Part shown: positions 56,244-64,000 of the stretch, piece after piece
Layout: each line of letters starts with the position of its first letter
How positions within the stretch are numbered: the first letter of the stretch is position 1
NCBI GenBank assembly: GCA_020633555.1
Contig: JACKDL010000018.1
Location: 83,819-147,818, forward strand
Direction: 5' to 3'
Length of the DNA: 64,000 nt
Source of the DNA: Myxococcales bacterium
GTDB taxonomy: Bacteria; Myxococcota_A; Bradymonadia; UBA7976; UBA1532
Position numbers and translations under genes: made by a program
The notes under the pieces: model-generated
What the model was told of the DNA's origin: nothing
Seen by the model: only the letters and a program-made list of their open reading frames with translations
The model's database searches: none

Positions 56244-57581
56244 TCAGTAGCGGTAGCCGCCCATGAGCCGGGCACCGAAGTAGCTGTCGCTGGCTTCCTT
56301 GCCCAGCCGCCCGTCGCGGCCGGTGCCGCTGACCTCGCTGCTGAACCCGGTGAACTCCAGGCCACCGCTGAAGAACAGGCCCGACGGCAGCGTGGACGCG
56401 AGGCCGCCGTAGATCCGGTAGCCCGAGGTGGTGGCTTCGCCGCCGATCTCGTCGGTGCGATCCCCCAGATCGGCAGTGGGGAGCCAGGCCAGGTCCAACT
56501 CCAGGGCCACCAGGGGCGTGGTCAGCGGGATGTAGCCGCCAACCCCCAGGTCGACATACGCGTAGGTGGCACCGCGGTAGTCGTCGTTGTCCTCGACCTC
56601 GAAGGCCAGGCTGCCGTAGCCCACATGGGCCTTGAGCGCGGGCGCCGTGGGCGTCCGTCCGAACTGGTGCCGGTAGAGCAGGCGGAACAGCAGGTGCTGA
56701 TGGGTGGTCTCGAGGGCCTGCTCCTGCCCGTTGGCGTCAATCTGGTTCGTGGAGAGGAACACCTTCTCGTAGCGGACCCCGATGCCCAGACCTTCGGCAG
56801 CGTTCTGGAGGAAGGCCGCCAGGGGATAGGCCTCGATGTCCAGCGCGATGCCCGGCACGAGCGAGGACTCGTACTGCAGGCCGTCTGCCAGCACGGGTGA
56901 GCCGGCGGCGGGCGTCCACTCGAAGGTCCGGTTCAGCAGCGCCAGCCCAGCGCGGGCCTCCAGGATGGCGGCGCGGGGCCCGTCGGCGGCCGGATCCAGC
57001 CGGCGCGGCGGGGGGGCACCGACAGGGGGGCCCACCTGGACGGGCGCGAAGCTCATGTCGGCGGGCGGCAGGGGCTCGTTGGGCGGAGGCGCCGTCTTCC
57101 GGTCCAGCACCGCGTACAGATCGCCCGCCACCGCCTTGGCGGCGGCCTCCCACACGCTGCGCTTGAAGCGCCCGCGGGGCACGTCGACCGAGCGCTCGTC
57201 GCCCACCATGCGACCGCCCCGAGCGTCGTACACCCGCAGGCGGAGCACGCGGTCGCGCCGGCGACTGCCCCGCTCGACCCAGGCGTAGATCACCGCGTCG
57301 GTGCCGCTGCTGGCGGCCGTGTCGGCCAGCCCCTGCGCATCGGCGTGCAGATCGTCGGCCCGCAGGCGCAACTTCGAGGCGGCCCGCCGGAAGCTCTTGG
57401 TGGATTGAATCCGCACGCCCTCAATGCGCTTGAGCTGCTTCTGGAAGTGGGCGATGTGGCGGTCGCGCATGCCCTTGCCCTGGATGGCGCCGACGGCCAC
57501 CTCCAGGGTGTCGCCGGCCCACGCGGGCGAGGCCAGGAGCGTGAGCAGGAGCAGGGGGATCAGGGGGATCAGGCGGATCAC
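56244..57581 (-). CDS. Exported protein with a FlgO/TolB-like N-terminus and outer-membrane barrel C-terminus
   Basis: The product has 445 residues. A signal peptide (LIPLLLLTLLASPAWA) is followed by residues ~25-165 of alpha/beta pattern (VAVGAIQGKG, ADDLHADAQGLADTAASSGTDAVIYAWVER, VLRLRVYDARGG) resembling periplasmic nucleotide-fold modules that sense or assemble envelope parts; a Pro-rich linker (~165-195) follows. The last ~240 residues are barrel-like, ending LMGGYRY with a terminal aromatic residue. The function is unknown. The GTG start overlaps the pilT stop by 4 bases, so it is co-translated with pilT and may support pilus function, by position only. Confidence 0.65.
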   Translation of the reverse strand: MIRLIPLIPLLLLTLLASPAWAGDTLEVAVGAIQGKGMRDRHIAHFQKQLKRIEGVRIQSTKSFRRAASKLRLRADDLHADAQGLADTAASSGTDAVIYAWVERGSRRRDRVLRLRVYDARGGRMVGDERSVDVPRGRFKRSVWEAAAKAVAGDLYAVLDRKTAPPPNEPLPPADMSFAPVQVGPPVGAPPPRRLDPAADGPRAAILEARAGLALLNRTFEWTPAAGSPVLADGLQYESSLVPGIALDIEAYPLAAFLQNAAEGLGIGVRYEKVFLSTNQIDANGQEQALETTHQHLLFRLLYRHQFGRTPTAPALKAHVGYGSLAFEVEDNDDYRGATYAYVDLGVGGYIPLTTPLVALELDLAWLPTADLGDRTDEIGGEATTSGYRIYGGLASTLPSGLFFSGGLEFTGFSSEVSGTGRDGRLGKEASDSYFGARLMGGYRY

Positions 57582-58681
57582 TCGAAGCCCTCCCAGGCGC
57601 CGTCAGAGGCGCCGCCGACGCCCGACAGGCGCAGCAGGAAATCGTCGCGGTTGGTGGCGTTGGCCAGCGCCTCCTCCTGATCGATGACGCCCCGCGTGAG
57701 CAGGTACATCAGCGATTGGTCGAAGGTCTGCATGCCGTAGGTGTTGTGGCCTTGTGCGATGGTCTCACGCAACTCCATCAGGCGGCCCTCTTCCTGCAGC
57801 AGCTCACGGATGCGGGCGGTGGCCAGCATGATCTCCATGGCGGCGACCCGTCCCTTGCCGTCGCTCTTCTTCAGCAAGCGCTGGCTGATCACGGCCTTGA
57901 TGTTGGCGGCCACGGCCAGGCGGATCTGGTTGTGCTGGTGGGGCGGGAACATGCCGATGATGCGGCTGATGGTGTCGGGGGCGTCCACGGTGTGCAGGGT
58001 CGAGAGCACCAGGTGGCCCGTCTCGGCGGCGCTGAGCGCTGTCTCGATGGTCTCCTGATCGCGCATCTCGCCCACCAGGATCACGTCGGGATCCTGCCGC
58101 AGGGCGGCCCGAAGCGCCTGGGGGAAGCCCAGGGTGTCGTCGCCCACTTCGCGCTGGTTGATGATGCTGCGCTTGTCGCGGAACGTGTACTCCACCGGGT
58201 CTTCGATGGTGACGATGTGGGACGTCGCCGTCTGGTTGATCTCGTTGATCATGGCGGCGAGGGTCGTGCTCTTGCCGGATCCGGTGGCGCCGGTCACCAG
58301 GATCAGCCCGCGGTGCTCCGCGGCGATGGTCTTCAGCACCGGCGGCAGCGCGAGCTCGTCGATGGACAGGACCTCGTTCGAGATGACGCGCAGCACCATG
58401 CCGAGCTGCTGGCGCTGCATGAAGGCGTTCACCCGGAACCGCCCCATGCCGGGCACGGCGTAGGCGAAGTCCAGTTCACGGACCCGCTCGAAGTGCGCGA
58501 CCTGCTCAGCCCGGGCCATGGTGCCCAGGAGCCGGCGCATCATGTCGTCGGTGAGCCGCGGCGCGTTACGCAGCGGTACCAGCCCGCCGCGGATGCGGAA
58601 GAGGGGAGGGAGCCCACACTTGAGGTGGATGTCGGAGGCCCCGCCTTGCTGGGCCACCTGCAGGATCGCCTTGATGTCCAT
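57578..58681 (-). CDS. pilT: Type IV pilus retraction ATPase PilT
   Basis: The product has 367 residues. GASDIHLKCGLPP at the N-terminus, Walker A GATGSGKST (Lys ~137), the Asp box TIEDPVEYTF, Walker B ILVGEMRDQET and the His box TGHLVLSTLHT are all present, then AIKAVISQRLL, as in PilT/PilU. It hydrolyses ATP to depolymerise pili at the inner membrane. The ATG at 58681 matches the family start. It overlaps the next gene and follows recA on the same strand with a likely promoter between. Confidence 0.95.
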   Translation of the reverse strand: MDIKAILQVAQQGGASDIHLKCGLPPLFRIRGGLVPLRNAPRLTDDMMRRLLGTMARAEQVAHFERVRELDFAYAVPGMGRFRVNAFMQRQQLGMVLRVISNEVLSIDELALPPVLKTIAAEHRGLILVTGATGSGKSTTLAAMINEINQTATSHIVTIEDPVEYTFRDKRSIINQREVGDDTLGFPQALRAALRQDPDVILVGEMRDQETIETALSAAETGHLVLSTLHTVDAPDTISRIIGMFPPHQHNQIRLAVAANIKAVISQRLLKKSDGKGRVAAMEIMLATARIRELLQEEGRLMELRETIAQGHNTYGMQTFDQSLMYLLTRGVIDQEEALANATNRDDFLLRLSGVGGASDGAWEGFE

Positions 58682-58743
58682 CCGCCAGCCTCGAACCCCT
58701 CGGTCACTCACCACGGCTCATCGGTCGCGGTGCACCGGCACAG

Positions 58744-58772
58744 ACCCTACCAGCGTCTGCGGCTGGGGTTAA
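58744..58772 (-). promoter_or_regulatory. Candidate pilT promoter
   Basis: On the minus strand TTAACC (58772-58767) and TAGGGT (58749-58744) are 17 bases apart, 63 bases before the pilT start, in the gap after recA. Confidence 0.5.
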
Positions 58773-58783
58773 CCCGGTGACGA

Positions 58784-59826
<1,043 letters not shown>

Positions 59827-59830
<4 letters not shown>

Positions 59831-60528
59831 GGGGTGTCTCCGGTGGCAGGGGAGCGCTTGCGCCGCCGGGGCGCGCGCGTCTGGGTCTGGGCCCGCTCGG
59901 CCAGCCGCTCGTCGAGCAGGCGGGCCAGGGTCTGAGGATCGGTCAGCGGCAGCGCGGGGGCTGCGTCGACGAAGCGCGGCAGCGGCCACGTCTGAGCCGT
60001 GCGCCAGCCCTGCTGCGTGTCCAGGCACACGAGGTCGATCTCGTGGACCCGGAGCCCCACGTTGGGCAGCTTCAGGGTGTTCGGGAGCGCCGGACCGTCA
60101 CCGTCCAGGCGCGCCAACGGCACGTGGGGGACGAAGGCCCGCGGGTCCAGGGCGAACCCGTAGCCCGCCAGGGCCTGGCCCAGGTCGCTGCGGAGCGCCG
60201 CCAGGCGCCCCTTCGGATCGGCCAGCCGGACAAACGGCTGTTGCGGCCGGCGCTCGTCGGGGAAGGCGCCCACGGCGTCGAAGGGGAGGGTGAAGCCGGC
60301 GTGTTGCGCCGCCACCCGACCCACGGCCATGGTCACAGCCTCGAAGGCCTCGGACGGGACATCGCCAAGGTCGTGCAGCGGCAGGCTGAGGGCGCGGCGA
60401 GGCACGGTGTTCAAGGCCACCGGGTGCCCCTTGAGGGCGTCGCGCAGGGCCTGCTGCAGCGTGCCCAGCTCCGCGCGGGCGTCGCGATCCAGCGGGATGG
60501 CGAGGAAGGCGTGCACGGCAACGGTCAT
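59827..60528 (-). CDS. ThpR/LigT-like 2H phosphoesterase lacking both catalytic HxT motifs
   Basis: The product has 233 residues. Length, fold and position between cinA and recA fit ThpR (RNA 2',3'-cyclic phosphodiesterase/2'-5' ligase-like), with AFLAIPLD at the start. The two HxTx motifs that define the active site are altered: the first is SLPL (residues ~48-51) where HLTL is expected, and the second is HVPL (His ~135, Pro ~137) where HxTL is expected. One His remains but both Thr are Pro. The C-terminus adds a ~40-residue basic tail (RAPRRRKRSPA). The family assignment is sound but catalysis is unlikely. Confidence 0.75.
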
Positions 60529-61721
60529 GGGCGAGTCATCCTCCGGCGCAGGCCGTCCAAGGCGTGAGCGACGGCGTAGCGGCGCACCTGGTCGCGATCG
60601 CCGGCGAGCTGATGCCGCTCGGTGTCGTCGAAGTCGGGGCCGCGCCAGGCGAACCAGACAGTGCCCACAGGCTTGTCCGCCGTGCCCCCACCGGGACCTG
60701 CGATGCCGGTGATGGCCACCGCGGCGGTGGCCGTGGTGGCCTGCCGGGCGCCCTGGGCCATGGCCCGCGCCACGGGCTCGCTGACGGCGCCGTGGGCCTC
60801 CAGGGTGGCCGACGGTACGCCGAGAACGGCGGACTTGACGGTGTTCGAGTAGGCGATGATGCCGCCGAAGACCACGTCGCTGGAGCCTGGGATCGCCGTC
60901 AGCGCGCCGCCCACCAGGCCACCGGTACAGCTCTCGGCGGTGGCGAGGGTCGCGCCTGCCGCGCGGGCTGCGGCCAGCGTGGCCTGGGCCAGGTTCAGGC
61001 CGTCGGGCAGGCAGGCATCGGGGAAGGCCGCCCGCGCCAGGTGGGCGGCGGCGCGCACTGCGTCGGACGGGCCCCGGAAGCTGATCTCGGTCTCGGGGCC
61101 CTGCGCGCGGTAGCCCACGGTCACGCCCTCAAGCGCGTGGGACTCGACGGCCGCAGCCAGCGCAGACTCCCCGACCAACGCGAAGCGCAGGCGGACCGTC
61201 GTGGCCTGGTCCGCGGGGGGCACGAGGCGAGCGAGGTCCCGCTCGAGGAACCCGGCCACCTCACGGGGGACCCCGGGCAGGACCAGCACCTGGCACCCGC
61301 CGATGCGCACGAGAAAGCCGGGCGCGGTGCCGACGGGGTTCAGCAGGGCCTGGGCCCCCTGGGGGATGGCGGCCTGCTTCCGCCGGGCCGGTGTCAACGG
61401 CCGCCCCGCAAGGCGAGTCGTCAGGTGCTCCAGGGCGTGTGCGTCTTCGAGCAGGGGCACCCCGGCGGCCTGGGCGACCGCCTGGGCGGTGACGTCGTCG
61501 CTGGTGGGCCCCAGGCCACCGGTGACGACGCAGAGCTCGCACCGGGCGGCGGCCGCGGCGACGGCGGTGGCGATCTGTGCGGGGTCGTCGGGGACCACCA
61601 CGCGACGGCCAGTGCGGTGTCCCAGTGCCCGCAGGGCGTGATCGATGCGGGCCGCGTTGCTGTCCACCACGCGCCCGTCGAGCAGCTCGTCGCCGATGGA
61701 GAGGCCTTCGATGATCACCAC
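60525..61721 (-). CDS. cinA: CinA-type protein: MocF-like plus PncC amidohydrolase domain
   Basis: The product has 398 residues. The N-terminal domain (LSIGDELLDGRVVDSNAARI, VVTGGLGPTSDDVT, PGVPREV) is the molybdopterin-binding-like domain with ADP-ribose pyrophosphatase activity in some homologues. The C-terminal domain (TAESCTGGLVGGALTAIPGSSDVVFGGIIAYSN and VAITGIAGPGGGTADKPVG) is the NMN amidohydrolase PncC. It salvages pyridine nucleotides. The GTG at 61721 is the start, and the gene precedes thpR and recA in an operon. Confidence 0.92.
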   Translation of the reverse strand: MVIIEGLSIGDELLDGRVVDSNAARIDHALRALGHRTGRRVVVPDDPAQIATAVAAAAARCELCVVTGGLGPTSDDVTAQAVAQAAGVPLLEDAHALEHLTTRLAGRPLTPARRKQAAIPQGAQALLNPVGTAPGFLVRIGGCQVLVLPGVPREVAGFLERDLARLVPPADQATTVRLRFALVGESALAAAVESHALEGVTVGYRAQGPETEISFRGPSDAVRAAAHLARAAFPDACLPDGLNLAQATLAAARAAGATLATAESCTGGLVGGALTAIPGSSDVVFGGIIAYSNTVKSAVLGVPSATLEAHGAVSEPVARAMAQGARQATTATAAVAITGIAGPGGGTADKPVGTVWFAWRGPDFDDTERHQLAGDRDQVRRYAVAHALDGLRRRMTRP

Positions 61722-61877
61722 AACCCCGGGGTCGGTCAGCGAGGCGGAAGGTGGCAGGGGTACTGCACACCTGTCAAGTGGGTTCTGCGGCGAGGAAGGC
61801 GCCGGCCCGAAAAGGATGCGTCGCCTCCGGACGGTGAACTAGACTGCGCCGTCGCTGGGCGAGGGAGGAGTGCGCGC

Positions 61878-64000
61878 GTGGATTTCCCGCAGCGGTTCGG
61901 CAAATACACGCTCCTGAAGCGGCTCGCCACCGGCGGCATGGCCGAGATCTTTCTCGCCCACCAGCGTGGTCTGGGGGGCTTCGAGAAGGAGGTCGTGGTC
62001 AAGCGCCTGCTCCCCGAGCACGCCCAGAACGAAGAGCTCGTGGCGATGTTCCTGGACGAGGCGCGCATCGCAGCGCACCTGACGCACCCGAACATTGCGC
62101 AGATCTACGACCTGGGGGCCATCGAGGACGGCTACTTCATCGCCATGGAGTACGTGCGTGGGGTGGACCTGCGCCGCCTGTGTTCGCACGGGATTGCCGT
62201 CAACAACTACCTGCCGCTGAATCACGCGGTGCGGATCATGGCCGAGGTCTGCGACGCGTTGGCGTACGCCCACACGCGAACGGACACCGACGGGCGGCCG
62301 ATGAACATCGTCCACCGGGACGTCTCGCCCACCAACATCCTGGTGACGTACGACGGCGGGGTGAAGCTGGTGGACTTCGGCATCGCGAAGGCCGCCAACA
62401 AGGCCACCGTGACCCGCAGCGGCCAGGTGAAGGGCAAGTTCGGCTACATGGCGCCCGAGCAGGCGCGGGGCGACGAGGTGGACGCCCGGACGGATCTGTT
62501 CGCGGTCGGCATCAACCTCTACGAGATTACGGTCGGGCAGCGGCTCTTCAAGGGCGGCACCGACCTCGAGACGCTGGAGCAGGTCGAGCACTGCCATGTG
62601 CCGCCCCCGCGGCATGTGGACGCCCGCTTCCCCGAGGGCCTGGAGCGGGTGATCATGCGGGCTCTGGCGAAGGGGCCCGACGATCGGTACCCCAGCGCCC
62701 GCGATATGCAGATGGCGCTCGAGGAGTTCCTGGCGGGGGCCGGGCTGCGCTCCACCGCGGGGATGCTGGCGGGGTACATGCGCCACATCTTCCGCGATCA
62801 GCTCGCCCTCGAGGCGGACGAGGCCTCGCGGCTGCGGGCGTTGGTGCGCAGCCTGCCGCCCGAGGAGCCTGCGGCCCGCCGGCCCGCCTTCCGTGACGCG
62901 TCCACCGAGGTCACCGCCATGCCGGCCTTCGCCGGGGCTTCGCTGGGCGAGCGGCCCTCCTTCGACCTGGACGACGACGCCACCGCGGTGAGCCACTCGG
63001 CCAGCGCGATGCAGGCCCTCCTGGGCGGCGCGCCCGCGCCCGTCGAGGAGGAAGACAACACCGCCTCGCTGGACGGGCCCATGCCGGGGGTGGGTGTGCC
63101 CTCACCACGGCCGCAGCCTGTGGCTCAGTGGAGCGCGCCGGCGCCGGCAGCGCCGCCCGTGCCACAGGCGCGACCCCAGTATGTGCCTCAGGCGCCGGCG
63201 CCCGTGGCGGCGCCCGCACCGCCCCAGCCTGCAGCCGCTGCGCCGGTGCAGTGGCCGGGGCAGCCTCCGGTGGCGCAGAATCCCTGGTCGGCCTTGAACG
63301 CGGCACCCACGCCCGCGCCGTTGACCACGCCCGCCCCCGCCCGGGTCTGGGCGCCGCCGCCCGAGTCGGCGCCGGTGGGGGGGGATGACATCTCCATCAA
63401 GCCCCCGCGCAGCTACACGGGCCTGCTCATGCTGCTCCTGGTGGCCGTCGGGGCGGGCGCGCTGTACTGGGTCATGCAGCAAGAGCTGGACAAGCCCGAG
63501 CCCACCGGGCAGCGGGCGGCCTTCGACCTGCAGCCGCGCTCCCTCGACGACGTGCTGGGCAAGCACCCGGCGGCCCCCGAGGTGGCGCCGCCGAAGCGGA
63601 CGGTGGTGCGTCTGACGAGCGAGCCGCCCGGCGCACGGGTGGTGGTGAACGGCAACGTGCTCCCCGAGCTGACCCCCACCGCCGTGCAGGCCTTCGAGGG
63701 CCGCTGGACCACGGTGCGGATGATCCTGCCGGGCTACCTGCCCGCCGAGAAGCGGGTGGAGGTCAAGCCCGACACCCAGGCCATCGACCTGGCGCTGGAG
63801 AAGGGGTCCCCGCCGACGGGGAGCCTGTACGTGGACTCGGCGCCCCAAGGGGCAGAGGTCACCCTGAACGGCCAGGCCGTGGGCGTGACCCCGCTGAAGC
63901 TGCCGAAGGTGGCCGCGCTCACCGAGTTGACGCTTCAGGTGCTGAAGGAGGGCTATGACCCCCACGTGGTCACCTACACGGTGTCCGAGGGCAAGCAGGG
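61878..64000 (+). CDS. Serine/threonine protein kinase with PEGA-type C-terminus (3' partial)
   Basis: The frame is open to the right edge, so the C-terminus is missing; 707 codons are visible. The kinase domain (residues ~9-280) has the Gly loop LATGGMAE, VVVKRLLPE (ATP Lys), HRDVSPTNIL (catalytic loop), VDFGIAK and MAPEQARG. A Pro/Ala-rich stretch (residues ~410-500), a membrane helix near 515-535 (YTGLLMLLLVAVGAGALYWV) and two PEGA-like repeats (TSEPPGARVVVNG and VDSAPQGAEVTLNG) follow. This is the common myxobacterial receptor-kinase layout, with an extracytoplasmic PEGA region. GGGAGGAG precedes the GTG start. It is divergent from cinA. Confidence 0.93.
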   Translation, partial: MDFPQRFGKYTLLKRLATGGMAEIFLAHQRGLGGFEKEVVVKRLLPEHAQNEELVAMFLDEARIAAHLTHPNIAQIYDLGAIEDGYFIAMEYVRGVDLRRLCSHGIAVNNYLPLNHAVRIMAEVCDALAYAHTRTDTDGRPMNIVHRDVSPTNILVTYDGGVKLVDFGIAKAANKATVTRSGQVKGKFGYMAPEQARGDEVDARTDLFAVGINLYEITVGQRLFKGGTDLETLEQVEHCHVPPPRHVDARFPEGLERVIMRALAKGPDDRYPSARDMQMALEEFLAGAGLRSTAGMLAGYMRHIFRDQLALEADEASRLRALVRSLPPEEPAARRPAFRDASTEVTAMPAFAGASLGERPSFDLDDDATAVSHSASAMQALLGGAPAPVEEEDNTASLDGPMPGVGVPSPRPQPVAQWSAPAPAAPPVPQARPQYVPQAPAPVAAPAPPQPAAAAPVQWPGQPPVAQNPWSALNAAPTPAPLTTPAPARVWAPPPESAPVGGDDISIKPPRSYTGLLMLLLVAVGAGALYWVMQQELDKPEPTGQRAAFDLQPRSLDDVLGKHPAAPEVAPPKRTVVRLTSEPPGARVVVNGNVLPELTPTAVQAFEGRWTTVRMILPGYLPAEKRVEVKPDTQAIDLALEKGSPPTGSLYVDSAPQGAEVTLNGQAVGVTPLKLPKVAALTELTLQVLKEGYDPHVVTYTVSEGKQ

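Noticed and set aside
61722..61877. A LexA (SOS) box before the cinA-thpR-recA operon
   Set aside because: No CTGT-N8-ACAG or similar palindrome could be found by eye; ACCTGTC and TTGACA fragments there do not form a symmetrical site.

Overview
The window is 64 kb of very G+C-rich DNA (roughly 70% by eye) carrying about 47 protein-coding genes, packed in operons with many stop/start overlaps. It looks like chromosome from a myxobacterium-like (Myxococcota / former Deltaproteobacteria) Gram-negative. Supporting signs are an AgmX/PglI C-terminal domain protein, a large Ser/Thr kinase of the HRDVSPTN type with PEGA repeats, MopE-type CNGxDDDCDG lipoproteins, excisionase-type HTH and HD-GYP regulators, PilT/PilD pilus genes, and core genes (gyrA, recA, rpsB-tsf-pyrH). 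I see no rRNA, tRNA, CRISPR array, insertion sequence or prophage. The first and last genes are cut by the window edges.

Layout. (1) 1.3-18.5 kb is a surface-polysaccharide locus. A plus-strand arm holds a secreted unknown, a beta-barrel, a Wza-like lipoprotein, a UDP-GlcNAc 4-epimerase, a UDP-sugar dehydrogenase, a Wzc-like BY-kinase and a GT4 transferase. It converges on a minus-strand arm holding an O-antigen ligase/polymerase with a TPR tail, a WbuB-like transferase, an asparagine synthase-like amidotransferase, and a single polypeptide fusing a priming sugar transferase to an O-antigen polymerase/ligase-like domain. No flippase is seen. (2) The minus-strand arm may be the downstream end of a run beginning at 24.1 kb: leucyl aminopeptidase, Omp85 barrel, DUF4390-like protein, NtrY-like kinase and NYN-domain protein. 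(3) 24.1-29 kb holds an NFACT/RqcH protein, a lone FlhA/SctV-type export gate protein and a REC-GAF-HD-GYP regulator. (4) 29-35.2 kb holds gyrA, hemL and the F0 ATP synthase genes (atpZ-like, atpI, atpB, atpE), with no F1 genes. (5) 35.2-45.8 kb holds a highly structured intergenic segment, a histidine kinase, prepilin peptidase, a GT39 transferase, two cysteine-rich lipoproteins, a ParA ATPase and an HTH-receiver regulator. (6) 45.9-51.5 kb is the standout: three translationally coupled genes that look like a complete trans-envelope electron conduit. They encode an inner-membrane cNMP-domain/4x[4Fe-4S]/cytochrome b-like protein, a periplasmic c-type cytochrome with 30 CXXCH haem motifs, and an outer-membrane beta-barrel. 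(7) 51.6-64 kb holds frr facing pyrH-tsf-rpsB, gshA, pilT with an envelope protein, cinA-thpR-recA (the ThpR lacks its catalytic motifs) and the start of a Ser/Thr kinase gene.

The strongest candidate for an undescribed system is region 6. A quinol-oxidising membrane module (inferred) would pass electrons to a chain of nine near-identical tri-haem modules and on to an outer-membrane barrel, for respiration on an extracellular acceptor or for uptake from a donor. Secondary points of interest are the sugar transferase/polymerase fusion, the catalytically degenerate ThpR, the lone SctV/FlhA protein, the nested perfect inverted repeats after atpE, and a recurring TAGACY/TACCCT-type -10 element before many genes.
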